Assembly (NCBI GenBank): GCA_036346225.1
Contig: JARFIW010001111.1
Location: 1,302,001 to 1,366,000, forward strand
DNA from: Platerodrilus igneus
Lineage: Eukaryota; Arthropoda; Insecta; Coleoptera; Lycidae
Direction of reading: 5' to 3'
DNA length: 64,000 bases
This document shows positions 1-10,228 of this stretch, piece by piece. Position numbers and translations under genes: made by a program. How positions within the stretch are numbered: the first letter of the stretch is position 1; every line of letters begins with the position of its first letter. The notes under the pieces are model-generated. The model saw only the letters and a list, made by a program, of their open reading frames with translations. It was not told the DNA's origin and did no database searches.

Positions 1-1407
1 CGACAACTTAGAATCTACAATTTAGAAACTCTAACTTATAGACTACGCAATGAAAAATTACATTTGTAACTAAGATTAGACAACGGAAGATTACGCTACA
101 AAAGTTATGCAGCCTTGAATCAATGTAAGAAACCCGCTTCGCTTCAACACCTGTATTTAAAGCATGGAAAGCAAGAATAATTAGCTGCAGATTCCGCACG
201 GCGAGGTGGTTTCCATTCCAGCCAAGGACAACAACCCGGGGTTTGGTTCGTAATAGCTTTAAGATTTCCTCAGTGCTTCCTTCTAAAAGCACGTTATTTC
301 GTTTTGTTTTATAGAAGCACAAATTTGTTATTCAGTTTACCTGTAGTTAAGCTGGTTTTCTCCAGTATCAAATTTAATTTCACTTAGTTTCGTAGATATG
401 TGACTACACGTGGCTTCAACATAAATTAACAGCTGCGGTTACGTCACCTGTTTGTTTGAAATATGCCGTCAACAATTGCACAATTGCTAACAGATGTTTA
501 GTATTACAGTACTACCACCTTTGGTAAAATTAGAGAATATCTTTGTGAATATTTTGACTTCAAATTGATTTTAATACCGTTAACTTAAAGAGAAAATTTT
601 GTATATTAATTTGTAAATGACCTACACAGATCTGATTGGGTTATGAAAACCTTAGTATAACCAGTCACACTGGGTTGTAATATATTTGAGTAAGAATCAA
701 GTTGATAAACTTTACATTAATTTTTCAAGTAATTCAATTATTCATTTTATTTTATTGCATTAAATTTTATTTACAGAAACAGAAAAAATTCTCTCTAGTA
801 AATTTATAATCCACGCTTAAAGTCTTTTTATTCTGATCTAGTTAGATCAGACCTGATAAACAAAAAGCAATAAGAGTTAAATTTTTATGACACCCTTATG
901 TAGAAAATATTCTCTATGCATTTTTAGGTATATTTGAGGGACGCAAATTGTGTTCCCATTTTCTATGTGACTTAATTATTATTTTTCCTTACAGGAACAG
1001 CGTCTTATTCTGTTAAGACAAGTTTTTGTGTCAGCGAAGGCGATCTTTTTTTCTTTGGGTCTCCACGTCCGCCCTTAGAAATTTGCCATGCCATTAACAT
1101 AAATCAATCTGGACTTGGTGGCGCCTGTTTGTTTTAGTTTGAGTGTGACCCCCCTACAGATTTCGACTTACCCCCCCATTGCTCATAGCTCTACCCAAGG
1201 AATAGACCCCTAGTTACGTCGGAAGATTTTGTTTTGCAGACACCTGACTTGGAGCATGGTGATAATAAAGTAGTGTCGGCCAGGAAAATTCGTTTCACTA
1301 GCGCCCATGCGTGAGGCTAGCGGAGCCAATTAGAGAGAAAAAAAATCGTTACACTGACACCCAATGTGGGGCTGGTGTTTTAGTAAGCCAAGAAAAAATT
1401 AGTTACA
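1..1407 (+). repeat. 5' LTR of element 1 (left 395 bp outside window)
   Basis: Bases 1-1407 match 8325-9721. The LTR ends in AATTAGTTACA just before the primer site. All ten bases of length difference from the 3' LTR lie in homopolymer runs (T, C or A), and each run is longer in this copy. I saw no substitution between the two by eye. A 104-codon open frame on the minus strand recurs in both LTRs and is only a by-product of the repeat. Confidence 0.95.
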
Positions 1408-1408
1408 C

Positions 1409-1430
1409 TGGCGCCGGCAACGTTTGGGGC
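1409..1430 (+). promoter_or_regulatory. primer-binding site of element 1
   Basis: TGGCGCCGGCAACGTTTGGG begins two bases after the LTR end. It starts like the tRNA-Lys-type site (TGGCGCCCAACGTGGGGC) but has extra bases in the middle, so the primer tRNA is uncertain. Its position directly after the LTR is what marks it as the minus-strand priming site. Confidence 0.7.
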
Positions 1431-1600
1431 CTCGAAATTTGTTTGTTCATAATTTGATTTACTTCGAAATTTATTTGTTCAAAATTTAATTTGCTTCGAA
1501 ATTTGTTAGCTCAAAATTTATTTTGCTTTGAAGTCCATTTGTCCAAAAATTATTTTGCTCGAAATTTGTTTGCTTAAAGTCTATTTGACATTTAGATTTG
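1431..1600 (+). repeat. 32-bp tandem repeats in the leader of element 1
   Basis: Five imperfect copies of a unit beginning TCGAAATTTGTTTGTTCAAA start near 1432, 1464, 1496, 1528 and 1559. They lie between the primer site and gag, where packaging or translation signals usually sit. From 1600 to 1854 the leader is AT-rich with no further repeat that I see. Confidence 0.8.
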
Positions 1601-1854
1601 TTTGTTCGCTTTTGATAAAAGATTGGTTGTAATGTTAATCCCCATACAGTCAATTAATTAATTTGGTCAAATTTACTTTTGGCTTTCATTCTATTTTGAC
1701 CCCTTATAATTATTTTGATATTGTTTTGGCAAAATAATTTTACCAAAAACATCTTTTGATTTTTACCTTTAGTAGTACGAATTTGTTTTGATAACTTTTG
1801 TAAGGTTCGGATCAGTTAGATTTATCGGTTTGATTCCATTAGGCTTGAGTAATC

Positions 1855-3250
1855 ATGTCGGAAAAATTCCAAATTGTTTGTCTACTTAAAGAAGAATTGG
1901 AGTATGAACTAAGAATCAGAGGAGTGGTGAGTGAGAGACAAGTGTTGGAGAAAAGGAAAATTTTAGGTAGATTGTTGGCTAAAGAAATAGATAAGCCTGG
2001 TTGTTTGATTGATCTTTCGTGTTATGAAGTAGACTTTGCAACGGAAAGTAAAGAAATTTCAGTTTCAGTCGAGTCAGTTCGTAATGTTGTGTCCGAATTT
2101 GAAGGTGACTCATCAGACTCAATTTTAGGAGAGCTTGTTCAAGGTTAAACCACCTTTCGGGGCGAGTTAAGCGCATGAAAATCCCTTCAGTAAATTCCGA
2201 GGAAGCAATTAAGCTCAGAAATGAGACAGTAGCAACGATATTAACCCTTGAAGCTGACTTATACGATAAAATCAATAAAAGTACAGAGTCCACCTATTTG
2301 GATCGGTCCGTTGTAGTATCTCCTTCAGTTGCTAGTGCACCTATTCATTCGACTTCGTATGTAACGCCTTCCGTACCTATAGGTTCATGGCCTGTAAAAT
2401 TCTCAGGTGATCCCAAACAACTATATTCATTTTAGATAGAGTTAGTGATTTAGCACAATCTCGTAAGGTATCCGAAGCTGATTTATTTGGATCAGCATGT
2501 GAACTTTTTGTGGGTGACGCTTTAGTTTGGTTTAGAACAGTGAAAAGTTCATTGAGAGACTGGAACTCCTTATTAGAACGTTTAAGGAAGATTTCTACCT
2601 GGTTCTTCAGATGATGACATTTGGGAAAAGATCAGAAATCGTCGTCAAGGTAAAGACGAAAGGATTATTTTATTTGTCGCGCATATGCAAACCCTGTTTA
2701 GTAGACTGACCAACGAGCCAGCAGAAGTTACTAAAGTTAAGATGATAAGAAGAAATTTGGTTCCTGAATATATTTCAGCACTTGCATTGTCGGACATTCA
2801 AGATTTGTCTACCTTAGTAAATTTGTGTAAAAGGTTAGAAGAAGCTTCTTTGATGAAACTAAACTTGGTTTCAGCATCTTCTAGTAAACCTAACAAGATT
2901 TGCAACCCTCTAAGCATCAATTTGAGAACAAACCTCCTGGGTTGAATGAAAAGTTTGTGCTGTTAAGAGTAGGGTGTTTCAGAATAAATTAGTTAATCCC
3001 CAAGTAACAGTAGCGGATAAGAGCTCTTTGGAGTCCTCAGTTTGTAATTCCTTTAGTCCCGATAAGAGAAATAATTTTGTTTGTTGGAATTGCTCCCGTA
3101 GTGGACATTGGTTCAGAGATTGTAGAGCAACTAAAAGATTTTTGTTTTGGATGTGGTCGAAAAGGCGTTAAGGCTACGTCATGCCCACAATGCTCAAAAA
3201 ACCAGTAAGGCGGCAGGCGCATAGTGGTCGGCATCCTGTTCCGCGTAATA
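1855..3250 (+). pseudogene. gag: gag of element 1, frame-broken
   Basis: Gag is the structural protein that forms the cytoplasmic particle. The first open piece (1855-2148, 97 codons) starts with an ATG and a leucine- and charge-rich segment like the N-terminal region of many insect Gypsy Gags. It continues in other frames at 2148-2435, about 2430-2600, 2600-2945 and 2974-3171, with capsid-type sequence through the middle. A CCHC zinc knuckle (CWNCSRSGHWFRDC) is encoded near 3078-3125, and a second Cys-rich knuckle follows in a shifted frame, overlapping the start of the pol frame. At least four single-base-type frame changes separate the pieces. Two fall at short A or T runs (near 2433 and 2583), so sequencing or assembly error is a real alternative to mutation. 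It leads directly into pol. Confidence 0.85.
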
Positions 3251-5001
3251 AGGCCATGGTTATGATTTGTAAACAAGAAAAATACTTTTGTAAAGACGAG
3301 TGGTCAAGATGGCTTACAGTTGTTAAAAATTTTTGTCAGGACTCTCCGAAGCCTAAGAATAATACTTTGTTCATTGAGAAGCAGTGTGATAATCGACCTT
3401 ACATTATGGTGAAATTAATGGATAGAGACATTACCGGTCTTCTAGATTCGGGATGCACTACCTCAGTGGTAGGATCTTTAGCCCTTTCAATTGTTAGAAA
3501 ATTAGACTTGAAAATTTTTAGTTCAGCAAAAACGGGTATCACTACAGCTGATGGTTCAATAAAGTCTGTTGTAGGCTCAGTAGATTTGCCAATTTGTATA
3601 GGTAATGACTGCCGCATCCTTAATGCATTAGTGGTTCCGTCCCTACCGCATACATTTATCTTCGGTAGTGACTTTGCAAAATTATTTGGTGTAGTTGCTG
3701 ACTTTAGAAGTAATAATTGGTTTATCCAAAGTAACATTGGGAACGACATTGGGTATATAGGTTCGTCTTCCATCCCTTTGAACACTGAAGATTCTTTATT
3801 TGGTTTACATGACCTTTCAGATGCTCAATGTGTGCAAGCACAAGAGTTAATAAATTCATTTAGTGAGATTAGCAGCGACGATAGATTAGTACGAACTCAC
3901 CTAATCGAAATGGACATAGACACAGGCAATGCCAAACCCTTCCACAAGAAACCATATGTCATGTCACCATATATGGGTAAGATATTGAATGAGGAGTTGG
4001 ACGACATGCTTAGACTTAAAGTTATAGAACCGTGTACTAGTCCGTGGTCCTCTCCAGTTTTGTTGGTTAAGAAAGCAGATGGAGAATATCGTTTCTGTTT
4101 CGATGGTAGAACCCTGAACGACTTAACTGTTCATGATTCGTACCCCCTTGCGAACGTAGATAGAATTCTCAATATGTTGAGAGGTGCGAACTACATTTCG
4201 TCTCTGGATTTGAGAAAATCGTTTTGGCAAATCCCCCTTTGTGGGTCGTCTAAAGATAAGACTGCCTTCAGTGTTATTTCACGAGGACAATTTAGATTTA
4301 CATGCATGCCATTTGGGTTGAAGAATGCTGCGCAGACACAACAGCGTTTAGTAGATGCGATTTTTGGTCCACGTTTTGAACCCCATGTATTTTGCTATTT
4401 GGACGACATAATATTATGTTCGTCATCTTTTGAAGAACACCTAAAGTTATTGGTAGAGGTTAAGCAACGTCTAAAAGAAGCTAACCTTACTATAAACATA
4501 AGTAAATGCGAATTTTTTAAAAAGACACTTAAATTTTTGGGTTATATAGTAGGTTCTAACTCACTTCGTACAGATCCCGATAAGGTGTCGGCAATGGTTA
4601 ACTTTCCTCGTCCGAAAACCACAACGGAGATTAAAAGGTTTATAGGAATGTGCAGCTGGTACCGTCGTTTTATAAAGAATTTTTCGTCTTTAGTTTCGCC
4701 TATTAATGACCTCATTAAGAGTAAGAAAAAAGGTCAAACTGTAAACTGGAGTGCGGAAGCAGAAAATTCATTTGTGCTGATCAAGCAAGCATTAGTTTCT
4801 GCACCTCTTCTTTCGCAGCCAGACTACTCGGCACCCTTTATTGTTGAGTGTGACGCAAGCAACACTGGGTTAGGAGCTGTGTTGATTCAAAATGTAAAAG
4901 GAGAAGAGCGTGTAATTTCGTACGCAAGTAAAACCCTGAGCCGTACCGAGCGCAATTATTCCACCACAGAGAGAGTGTTTAGCAGTTATTTTTGCAATTG
5001 A
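3181..5001 (+). CDS. pol: pol of element 1: protease, reverse transcriptase, RNase H (part)
   Basis: This 606-codon open frame carries the aspartic protease (LLDSGCTTSVVG, catalytic Asp about residue 89), which processes the polyprotein. The full RT palm follows (SPVLLVKKADGEYRFC, SSLDLRKSFWQIPL, CMPFGLKNAAQTQQR), with the active site YLDD at residues 406-409. The frame runs into RNase H (the VECDASNTGLGAVL block) and stops after RNYSTTER. RNase H resumes in another frame just downstream, and a missing GA dinucleotide in a GAGAGA run would explain the break. Domain order and motifs are Ty3/Gypsy. The first about 60 codons are probably gag-end sequence read in the pol frame, so the listed ATG need not be the true start. 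This is the best preserved part of the element. Confidence 0.9.
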   Translation: MPTMLKKPVRRQAHSGRHPVPRNKAMVMICKQEKYFCKDEWSRWLTVVKNFCQDSPKPKNNTLFIEKQCDNRPYIMVKLMDRDITGLLDSGCTTSVVGSLALSIVRKLDLKIFSSAKTGITTADGSIKSVVGSVDLPICIGNDCRILNALVVPSLPHTFIFGSDFAKLFGVVADFRSNNWFIQSNIGNDIGYIGSSSIPLNTEDSLFGLHDLSDAQCVQAQELINSFSEISSDDRLVRTHLIEMDIDTGNAKPFHKKPYVMSPYMGKILNEELDDMLRLKVIEPCTSPWSSPVLLVKKADGEYRFCFDGRTLNDLTVHDSYPLANVDRILNMLRGANYISSLDLRKSFWQIPLCGSSKDKTAFSVISRGQFRFTCMPFGLKNAAQTQQRLVDAIFGPRFEPHVFCYLDDIILCSSSFEEHLKLLVEVKQRLKEANLTINISKCEFFKKTLKFLGYIVGSNSLRTDPDKVSAMVNFPRPKTTTEIKRFIGMCSWYRRFIKNFSSLVSPINDLIKSKKKGQTVNWSAEAENSFVLIKQALVSAPLLSQPDYSAPFIVECDASNTGLGAVLIQNVKGEERVISYASKTLSRTERNYSTTERVFSSYFCN

Positions 5002-6511
5002 GAAATTTCGTCCGTGGGTAGAAGGAGTTCGCTTCACAGTTGTCACCGATCATTTTCGTTACTTTGGTTGAGTAATCTTCAAAATCCAACTGGAAAACTC
5101 GCCAGATGGTCTGTTCGATTAAGGCAACATTCATTTGATTTGGTGCATAGGAAAGGAAAGTTTAATATAGTCCCAGATTGTCTTAGTCGTGGTGTTCCTT
5201 TAGAAAATCCAGAAGTTAATTTAGTAGAGATTAAACTTGATGGCGTAGACTTGTGGTATGAATCTTTGAGAAAGAAAATTTTGTTGTCGCCCAGAAGCTA
5301 CCCACAATGGAAAGTGGAAGATGGGTTTATTTATAAGTTTATACCTTCCCTATTACCGCATTCGGCGAATGTTGTAGAGTGGAAGTACTTAGTGCCAAAA
5401 TCTCAGCGTATAGATGTCATTAAATCATGTCATGATCCCCCTTCAGCAGGACATTTTGGTTCCTTAAAAACTTTGTCTCGTGTTCAAGAATTATATTATT
5501 GGCCAAAGATGATCTTTGACGTACGTAAATTTTGTAGAAAGTGTTTGATTTGTGGTGCTCAAAAACCACCCAATAAAGGTCCCCTTGGGATGATGGGAAA
5601 GGAGAAAGAGGTTGGACTACCGTTCCAAACCATTGCGTTAGATTTGATGGGTCCGTTTCCTCGTTCCAAACGCGGACATAAATGGCTCTTAGTTGTTGGT
5701 GATTGGTTCTCGAAGTATTCGATTTTGCAACCTTTGCGTAGTGCCACGGCACATTTGATCGAGAAATTTTGGAAGAAAAGTATTTCTTGTCTACGGAGTA
5801 CCACAGTTTGTTATTTGTGATAATGGTCCACAATTAATTGGACGTATTTTTAAAGCTTTGTGTGCAAGGTACGAAATTCAAAAGATTTGGTATAATGCTG
5901 TTTATGCTCCCCAATGCAATTTTGTGGAAAGAATCAATAAGACAGTTGGTACAGCAATCCGTTCATACGTAGAAGAACATGATACGTGGGATATTGAGAT
6001 ATCAAAGATCCAATACGCAATCAACTCAGCAAAACATGAGTCCACCAACTATTCGCCAAATTTTTTAGTTTTTGGTCGTCAGGTACCTTTAAGTGGAAAA
6101 GCTTATAATGATAATTTTATACCTGGTGAGGATGTTGATGTCGTCTCTAGTAGTAGACCTTCTTATGTTTTGGATCGTCAACCTTTGTTTGATATTTTTG
6201 GAAATGTCCGTGAAAATTTGCATGTAGCTTATCAACGTTCGAGTAAACGCTACAATCTTAGGAGAAGAGACATTTCATTCCGAGTCGGATAAAGTGTTTG
6301 GAGAGCTAATAAGGTCCTCTCGAGTGCTAGTGATAAATTCTCCGCTAAGTTAGCTCCAAAGTTCGTTATGAGTAAAGTTCGAAAAAAACATTCCAATTTA
6401 GTGTATGAGTTAGAGAACGAAGATGGGACAAGAGCAGGGAAATGGCACGTAAAGGACTTGAAACCAGTTGAAGCGTCGTATCCAAAGGAAAATGATGATC
6501 CTGACGATTAG
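5002..6511 (+). pseudogene. pol: pol of element 1: RNase H end and integrase, frame-broken
   Basis: The RNase H end reads in two frames between 5000 and 5060, then an open frame to 5820 carries the integrase zinc domain (HDPPSAGH, then FCRKCLICG) and the first catalytic Asp (ALDLMGPF, near 5642). The second Asp (CDNGPQ) lies at about 5818 after another frame change. The catalytic Glu is residue 24 of the next piece (NFVERINKT, near 5927). That piece ends at 6292, and the C-terminal domain continues in a further frame to a stop at 6509-6511. Together they form a full-length integrase, which inserts the cDNA into chromosomes, interrupted by about four small indels. No env frame follows. Confidence 0.87.
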
Positions 6512-7000
6512 TTCCGGTCCGGTCATCTCTTTGATGTTAAGTAATGCAGTAGTGGTTTGTTTTGGTTGTTCCGATTTTTGATTTAGTGTCGTTTCACTAA
6601 TTTTGAGTATTTTGTTTGAGAAGTGAAATAAGTGGTTAGAGATTTTGTAGATTTTGTAGATTTTGTAAGTTTGAGGTGTGCCTTGGTGTGCACGCTGGTC
6701 ATTTTGCTCGCGCGTTACTCAGAGATGTGTTTAGAAGATGTCTTCAACAGATGTCTTTACAATGTAGAAGTAGGTGGGCTATTTGATTGTTGGTCCTGAT
6801 TTCTACATATCGAGGTAGAGAGAATATTAGATTATTCTTTCCTTTGTTTCTTTTGACCGTTCGAAATTCTTTGGTTTGATAAGGTCAAAGTTGGCTTGGT
6901 GAGTATCACCATGTGGTCCATCACTAATGAGAACTGTTGTTTGTTGGAACTTAGTGATAGGATATTCAGTAGGGTGTAGGATATTACAGCCCTGACTGGT
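6512..7000 (+). other. untranslated 3' part of element 1
   Basis: There is no open frame of interest. The stretch contains degenerate pieces related to the 80-bp array that follows and T/G-rich sequence. It sits between the pol stop and the repeat array. Confidence 0.6.
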
Positions 7001-7460
7001 TCGATTTTGTATTTGAATTTGTTAAGTAACCTCATGGTTAGGTTACCTTCGTTTTGATTATCTCTTTGTAATAAAGTGATAATATTTTGTATTTGAATTT
7101 GTTAAGTAACCTTATGGTTAGGTTACCTTCGTTTTGATTATCTCTTTGTAATAAAGTGATAATATTTTGTATTTGAATTTGTTAAGTAACCTTATGGTTA
7201 GGTTACCTTCGTTTTGATTATCTCTTTGTAATAAAGTGATAATATTTTGTATTTGAATTTGTTAAGTAACCTTATGGTTAGGTTACCTTCGTTTTGATTA
7301 TCTCTTTGTAATAAAGTGATAATACTTTGTATTTGGATTTGATAAGTAACCTTTTGGTTAGGTCACTTTTGTTTTGATTATCACTTTGTGATAATAGTGT
7401 TTTAAATTTAGACCTATTAGTAAGGTCTTCCTTTGATTGTCACCTTATAGTGATGATACT
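7001..7460 (+). repeat. 80-bp tandem array with two hairpins per unit
   Basis: The segment GTTAAGTAACC starts at 7021, 7101, 7181 and 7261, and as GATAAGTAACC at 7341, giving an exact 80-bp period over five units; a degenerate sixth runs to about 7460. Each unit holds a perfect inverted repeat GTAACCT...AGGTTAC with a 7-base loop. It also holds a second near-perfect one (ATTATCTCTTT...AAAGTGATAAT). The middle units are almost identical, so they were homogenised recently. Insulator or other regulatory arrays are known in untranslated parts of some Gypsy elements; a comparable role here is only a guess. Confidence 0.92.
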
Positions 7461-7916
7461 TTGGATAGTTATGCTGTTTTGATGAGGAAGCATTCCTTTT
7501 TTGTAGATAGAGCTAATTGAGCTCCTGGAAGTGAAGTTTTTTGGAATTAGAAATAAATTGTAAATGTTTGGTTATAGGTAATAAATATTAGCCTTGTTAG
7601 GAATAAGGACCCCAGGTTAAAAAAAAAAAATCATTGTGAATTTAATCTTTTGTCCCGTGGAGTGTTTGACTTTCTAATTTGACCCTCCCAATTTTGATTA
7701 ATACCGATTGTGACTCCCCGATTTTGTCTCCCAATGGACGTCAGGTACACGTAGTTACCAACACACTCGCATTTGTAATTATTTGTCTCCCCATTTGAAT
7801 AAATTCATAAAATTGCATAGTTAGTTAGGAAAGTAGAAAAGGCTAGTATTATTAAGATAAAAATTTTTTTGTATTTGTTATATTTGAAGTTTATTCCTTA
7901 AAAAAATTTTTTCTTT
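7461..7916 (+). other. end of the internal region of element 1
   Basis: AT-rich, with A-runs and no open frame that I can support. It links the repeat array to the polypurine tract. Confidence 0.55.
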
Positions 7917-7929
7917 TAGGAAAGGGTAG
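7917..7929 (+). promoter_or_regulatory. polypurine tract of element 1
   Basis: The purine run AGGAAAGGG lies directly before the TGTAACA start of the 3' LTR, the expected plus-strand priming site. Confidence 0.7.
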
Positions 7930-9718
7930 TGTAACAATTTTATTTTCGCAGTAAAAATCTATTTATGAAAGGTACAACGAATGTTAAAACACCTTTATTA
8001 ACTAAAGTAATAATACGTGTAACAATCAAATCCTTACATTAATACAGTATCTAGAGTCGTTAGTCTATTTGTTTCGGAGTTCGGTGTATTCCACAGCCAC
8101 TGGCGCGCGCGTGAGAGGTTTTGACAACCCCACTCGGGACCCTCCCACGATAGAAGAACGCGGCAAAAGCACTCGTCGATAGGTAAGAGCAGCGACAGCA
8201 TGCATTTGAAATTAATGGCGAGTGACCTCCGGGTCGCATTATTTATGTGACACACTTCCTGAGTAACGGTTGGTATTGTATATTCGTTATCATAGTACCT
8301 AATTTAACAATTTGTTTAGCGCAACGACAACTTAGAATCTACAATTTAGAAACTCTAACTTATAGACTACGCAATGAAAAATTACATTTGTAACTAAGAT
8401 TAGACAACGGAAGATTACGCTACAAAAGTTATGCAGCCTTGAATCAATGTAAGAAACCCGCTTCGCTTCAACACCTGTATTTAAAGCATGGAAAGCAAGA
8501 ATAATTAGCTGCAGATTCCGCACGGCGAGGTGGTTTCCATTCCAGCCAAGGACAACAACCCGGGGTTTGGTTCGTAATAGCTTTAAGATTTCCTCAGTGC
8601 TTCCTTCTAAAAGCACGTTATTTCGTTTTGTTTTATAGAAGCACAAATTTGTTATTCAGTTTACCTGTAGTTAAGCTGGTTTTCTCCAGTATCAAATTTA
8701 ATTTCACTTAGTTTCGTAGATATGTGACTACACGTGGCTTCAACATAAATTAACAGCTGCGGTTACGTCACCTGTTTGTTTGAAATATGCCGTCAACAAT
8801 TGCACAATTGCTAACAGATGTTTAGTATTACAGTACTACCACCTTTGGTAAAATTAGAGAATATCTTTGTGAATATTTTGACTTCAAATTGATTTTAATA
8901 CCGTTAACTTAAAGAGAAAATTTTGTATATTAATTTGTAAATGACCTACACAGATCTGATTGGGTTATGAAAACCTTAGTATAACCAGTCACACTGGGTT
9001 GTAATATATTTGAGTAAGAATCAAGTTGATAAACTTTACATTAATTTTTCAAGTAATTCAATTATTCATTTTATTTTATTGCATTAAATTTTATTTACAG
9101 AAACAGAAAAAATTCTCTCTAGTAAATTTATAATCCACGCTTAAAGTCTTTTATTCTGATCTAGTTAGATCAGACCTGATAAACAAAAAGCAATAAGAGT
9201 TAAATTTTTATGACACCCTTATGTAGAAAATATTCTCTATGCATTTTAGGTATATTTGAGGGACGCAAATTGTGTTCCCATTTTCTATGTGACTTAATTA
9301 TTATTTTTCCTTACAGGAACAGCGTCTTATTCTGTTAAGACAAGTTTTTGTGTCAGCGAAGGCGATCTTTTTCTTTGGGTCTCCACGTCCGCCCTTAGAA
9401 ATTTGCCATGCCATTAACATAAATCAATCTGGACTTGGTGGCGCCTGTTTGTTTTAGTTTGAGTGTGACCCCCTACAGATTTCGACTTACCCCCATTGCT
9501 CATAGCTCTACCCAAGGAATAGACCCTAGTTACGTCGGAAGATTTTGTTTTGCAGACACCTGACTTGGAGCATGGTGATAATAAAGTAGTGTCGGCCAGG
9601 AAAATTCGTTTCACTAGCGCCCATGCGTGAGGCTAGCGGAGCCAATTAGAGAGAAAAAATCGTTACACTGACACCCAATGTGGGGCTGGTGTTTTAGTAA
9701 GCCAAGAAAAAATTAGTT

Positions 9719-9721
<3 letters not shown>
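7930..9721 (+). repeat. 3' LTR of element 1 (1792 bp)
   Basis: It starts TGTAACAATTTT and ends AATTAGTTACA, giving matching TGTAAC...GTTACA termini. Bases 8325-9721 match the visible 5' LTR apart from homopolymer lengths. It ends exactly at an (AT)n tract. Confidence 0.93.

Positions 9722-9766
<45 letters not shown>
9722..9766. repeat. (AT)n microsatellite
   Basis: Perfect alternating AT/TA directly after the 3' LTR of element 1. It is probably the target of that insertion. Confidence 0.97.
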
Positions 9767-9768
<2 letters not shown>

Positions 9769-10228
9769 ATCAGAGATGAATGTAGAAGTTAGTCTATATC
9801 CAAATGTTGTATATAAATCATATCGTGTAAAGTTAGTTATGTTTTGAAAGCCTTATAGCAAATATAAATTTGTGTTGTGTGAACGTGTATATTGTACCGC
9901 CAGCTTGTACATAAATAGACAAAGTGTAATAAATAAATTATAGTAGTATTAGTGTTGTTCAGAAGACTTATGGTTAAGAATTTAGCTTAAGAAGATATTA
10001 GTGCTTGGTACTTGTAAATAACATTAGTGTAATAGTGCTTCATTTTTAATTGTACTGAAAACGTCTATAAATAAGGCATATACTGTTAATTAGTTTTATG
10101 AATAATAAAGACTTTTGTTATTACTTGTTCTAAATTGGTGAAACGCGTTAATGGTTGCCCGCTACACTAGTGTCAGGCTGTGTTGGGTGTATAGTGATTA
10201 ATTAAAAAAAACATACGGCTAAAGACAT
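9767..10228 (+). repeat. probable 5' LTR and leader remnant of element 2
   Basis: A/T-rich sequence upstream of gag with TATAAATAAGG at about 10067 and AATAAA-type signals near 10105. It then reads GCCCGCTACA followed by TAGTGTCAGGCTGTGTTGGG at about 10168, which looks like an LTR end followed by a primer site. No second LTR copy is present, so the left boundary is unknown. Confidence 0.5.

Larger units (their letters stand above)
1..9721 (+). mobile_element. Ty3/Gypsy LTR retrotransposon, near complete (element 1)
   Basis: The sequence from base 1 recurs from base 8325, so the window opens inside the 5' LTR and the element closes at 9721. Order is 5' LTR, tRNA-type primer site, 32-bp repeat leader, gag, pol (protease, RT, RNase H, integrase), an 80-bp hairpin repeat array, polypurine tract and 3' LTR. 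Protease-RT-RNase H-integrase order places it in Ty3/Gypsy. No env is visible. The coding region is cut by many small frameshifts, yet the LTRs look almost identical, so the copy is young or recently corrected. The 3' side abuts an (AT)n tract. The left flank is outside the window, so the target duplication cannot be read. Confidence 0.93.

Noticed and set aside
8..322. 104-codon minus-strand frame, repeated at 8332-8646, as a conserved gene
   Set aside because: It is duplicated only because both copies lie in the LTRs of element 1; it has no recognisable domain.
3399..3785. 128-codon minus-strand frame opposite the protease
   Set aside because: Shadow of the pol frame.
7001..7460. 80-bp array as a CRISPR array
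   Set aside because: Whole units repeat with no unique spacers, and the context is a eukaryotic retrotransposon.
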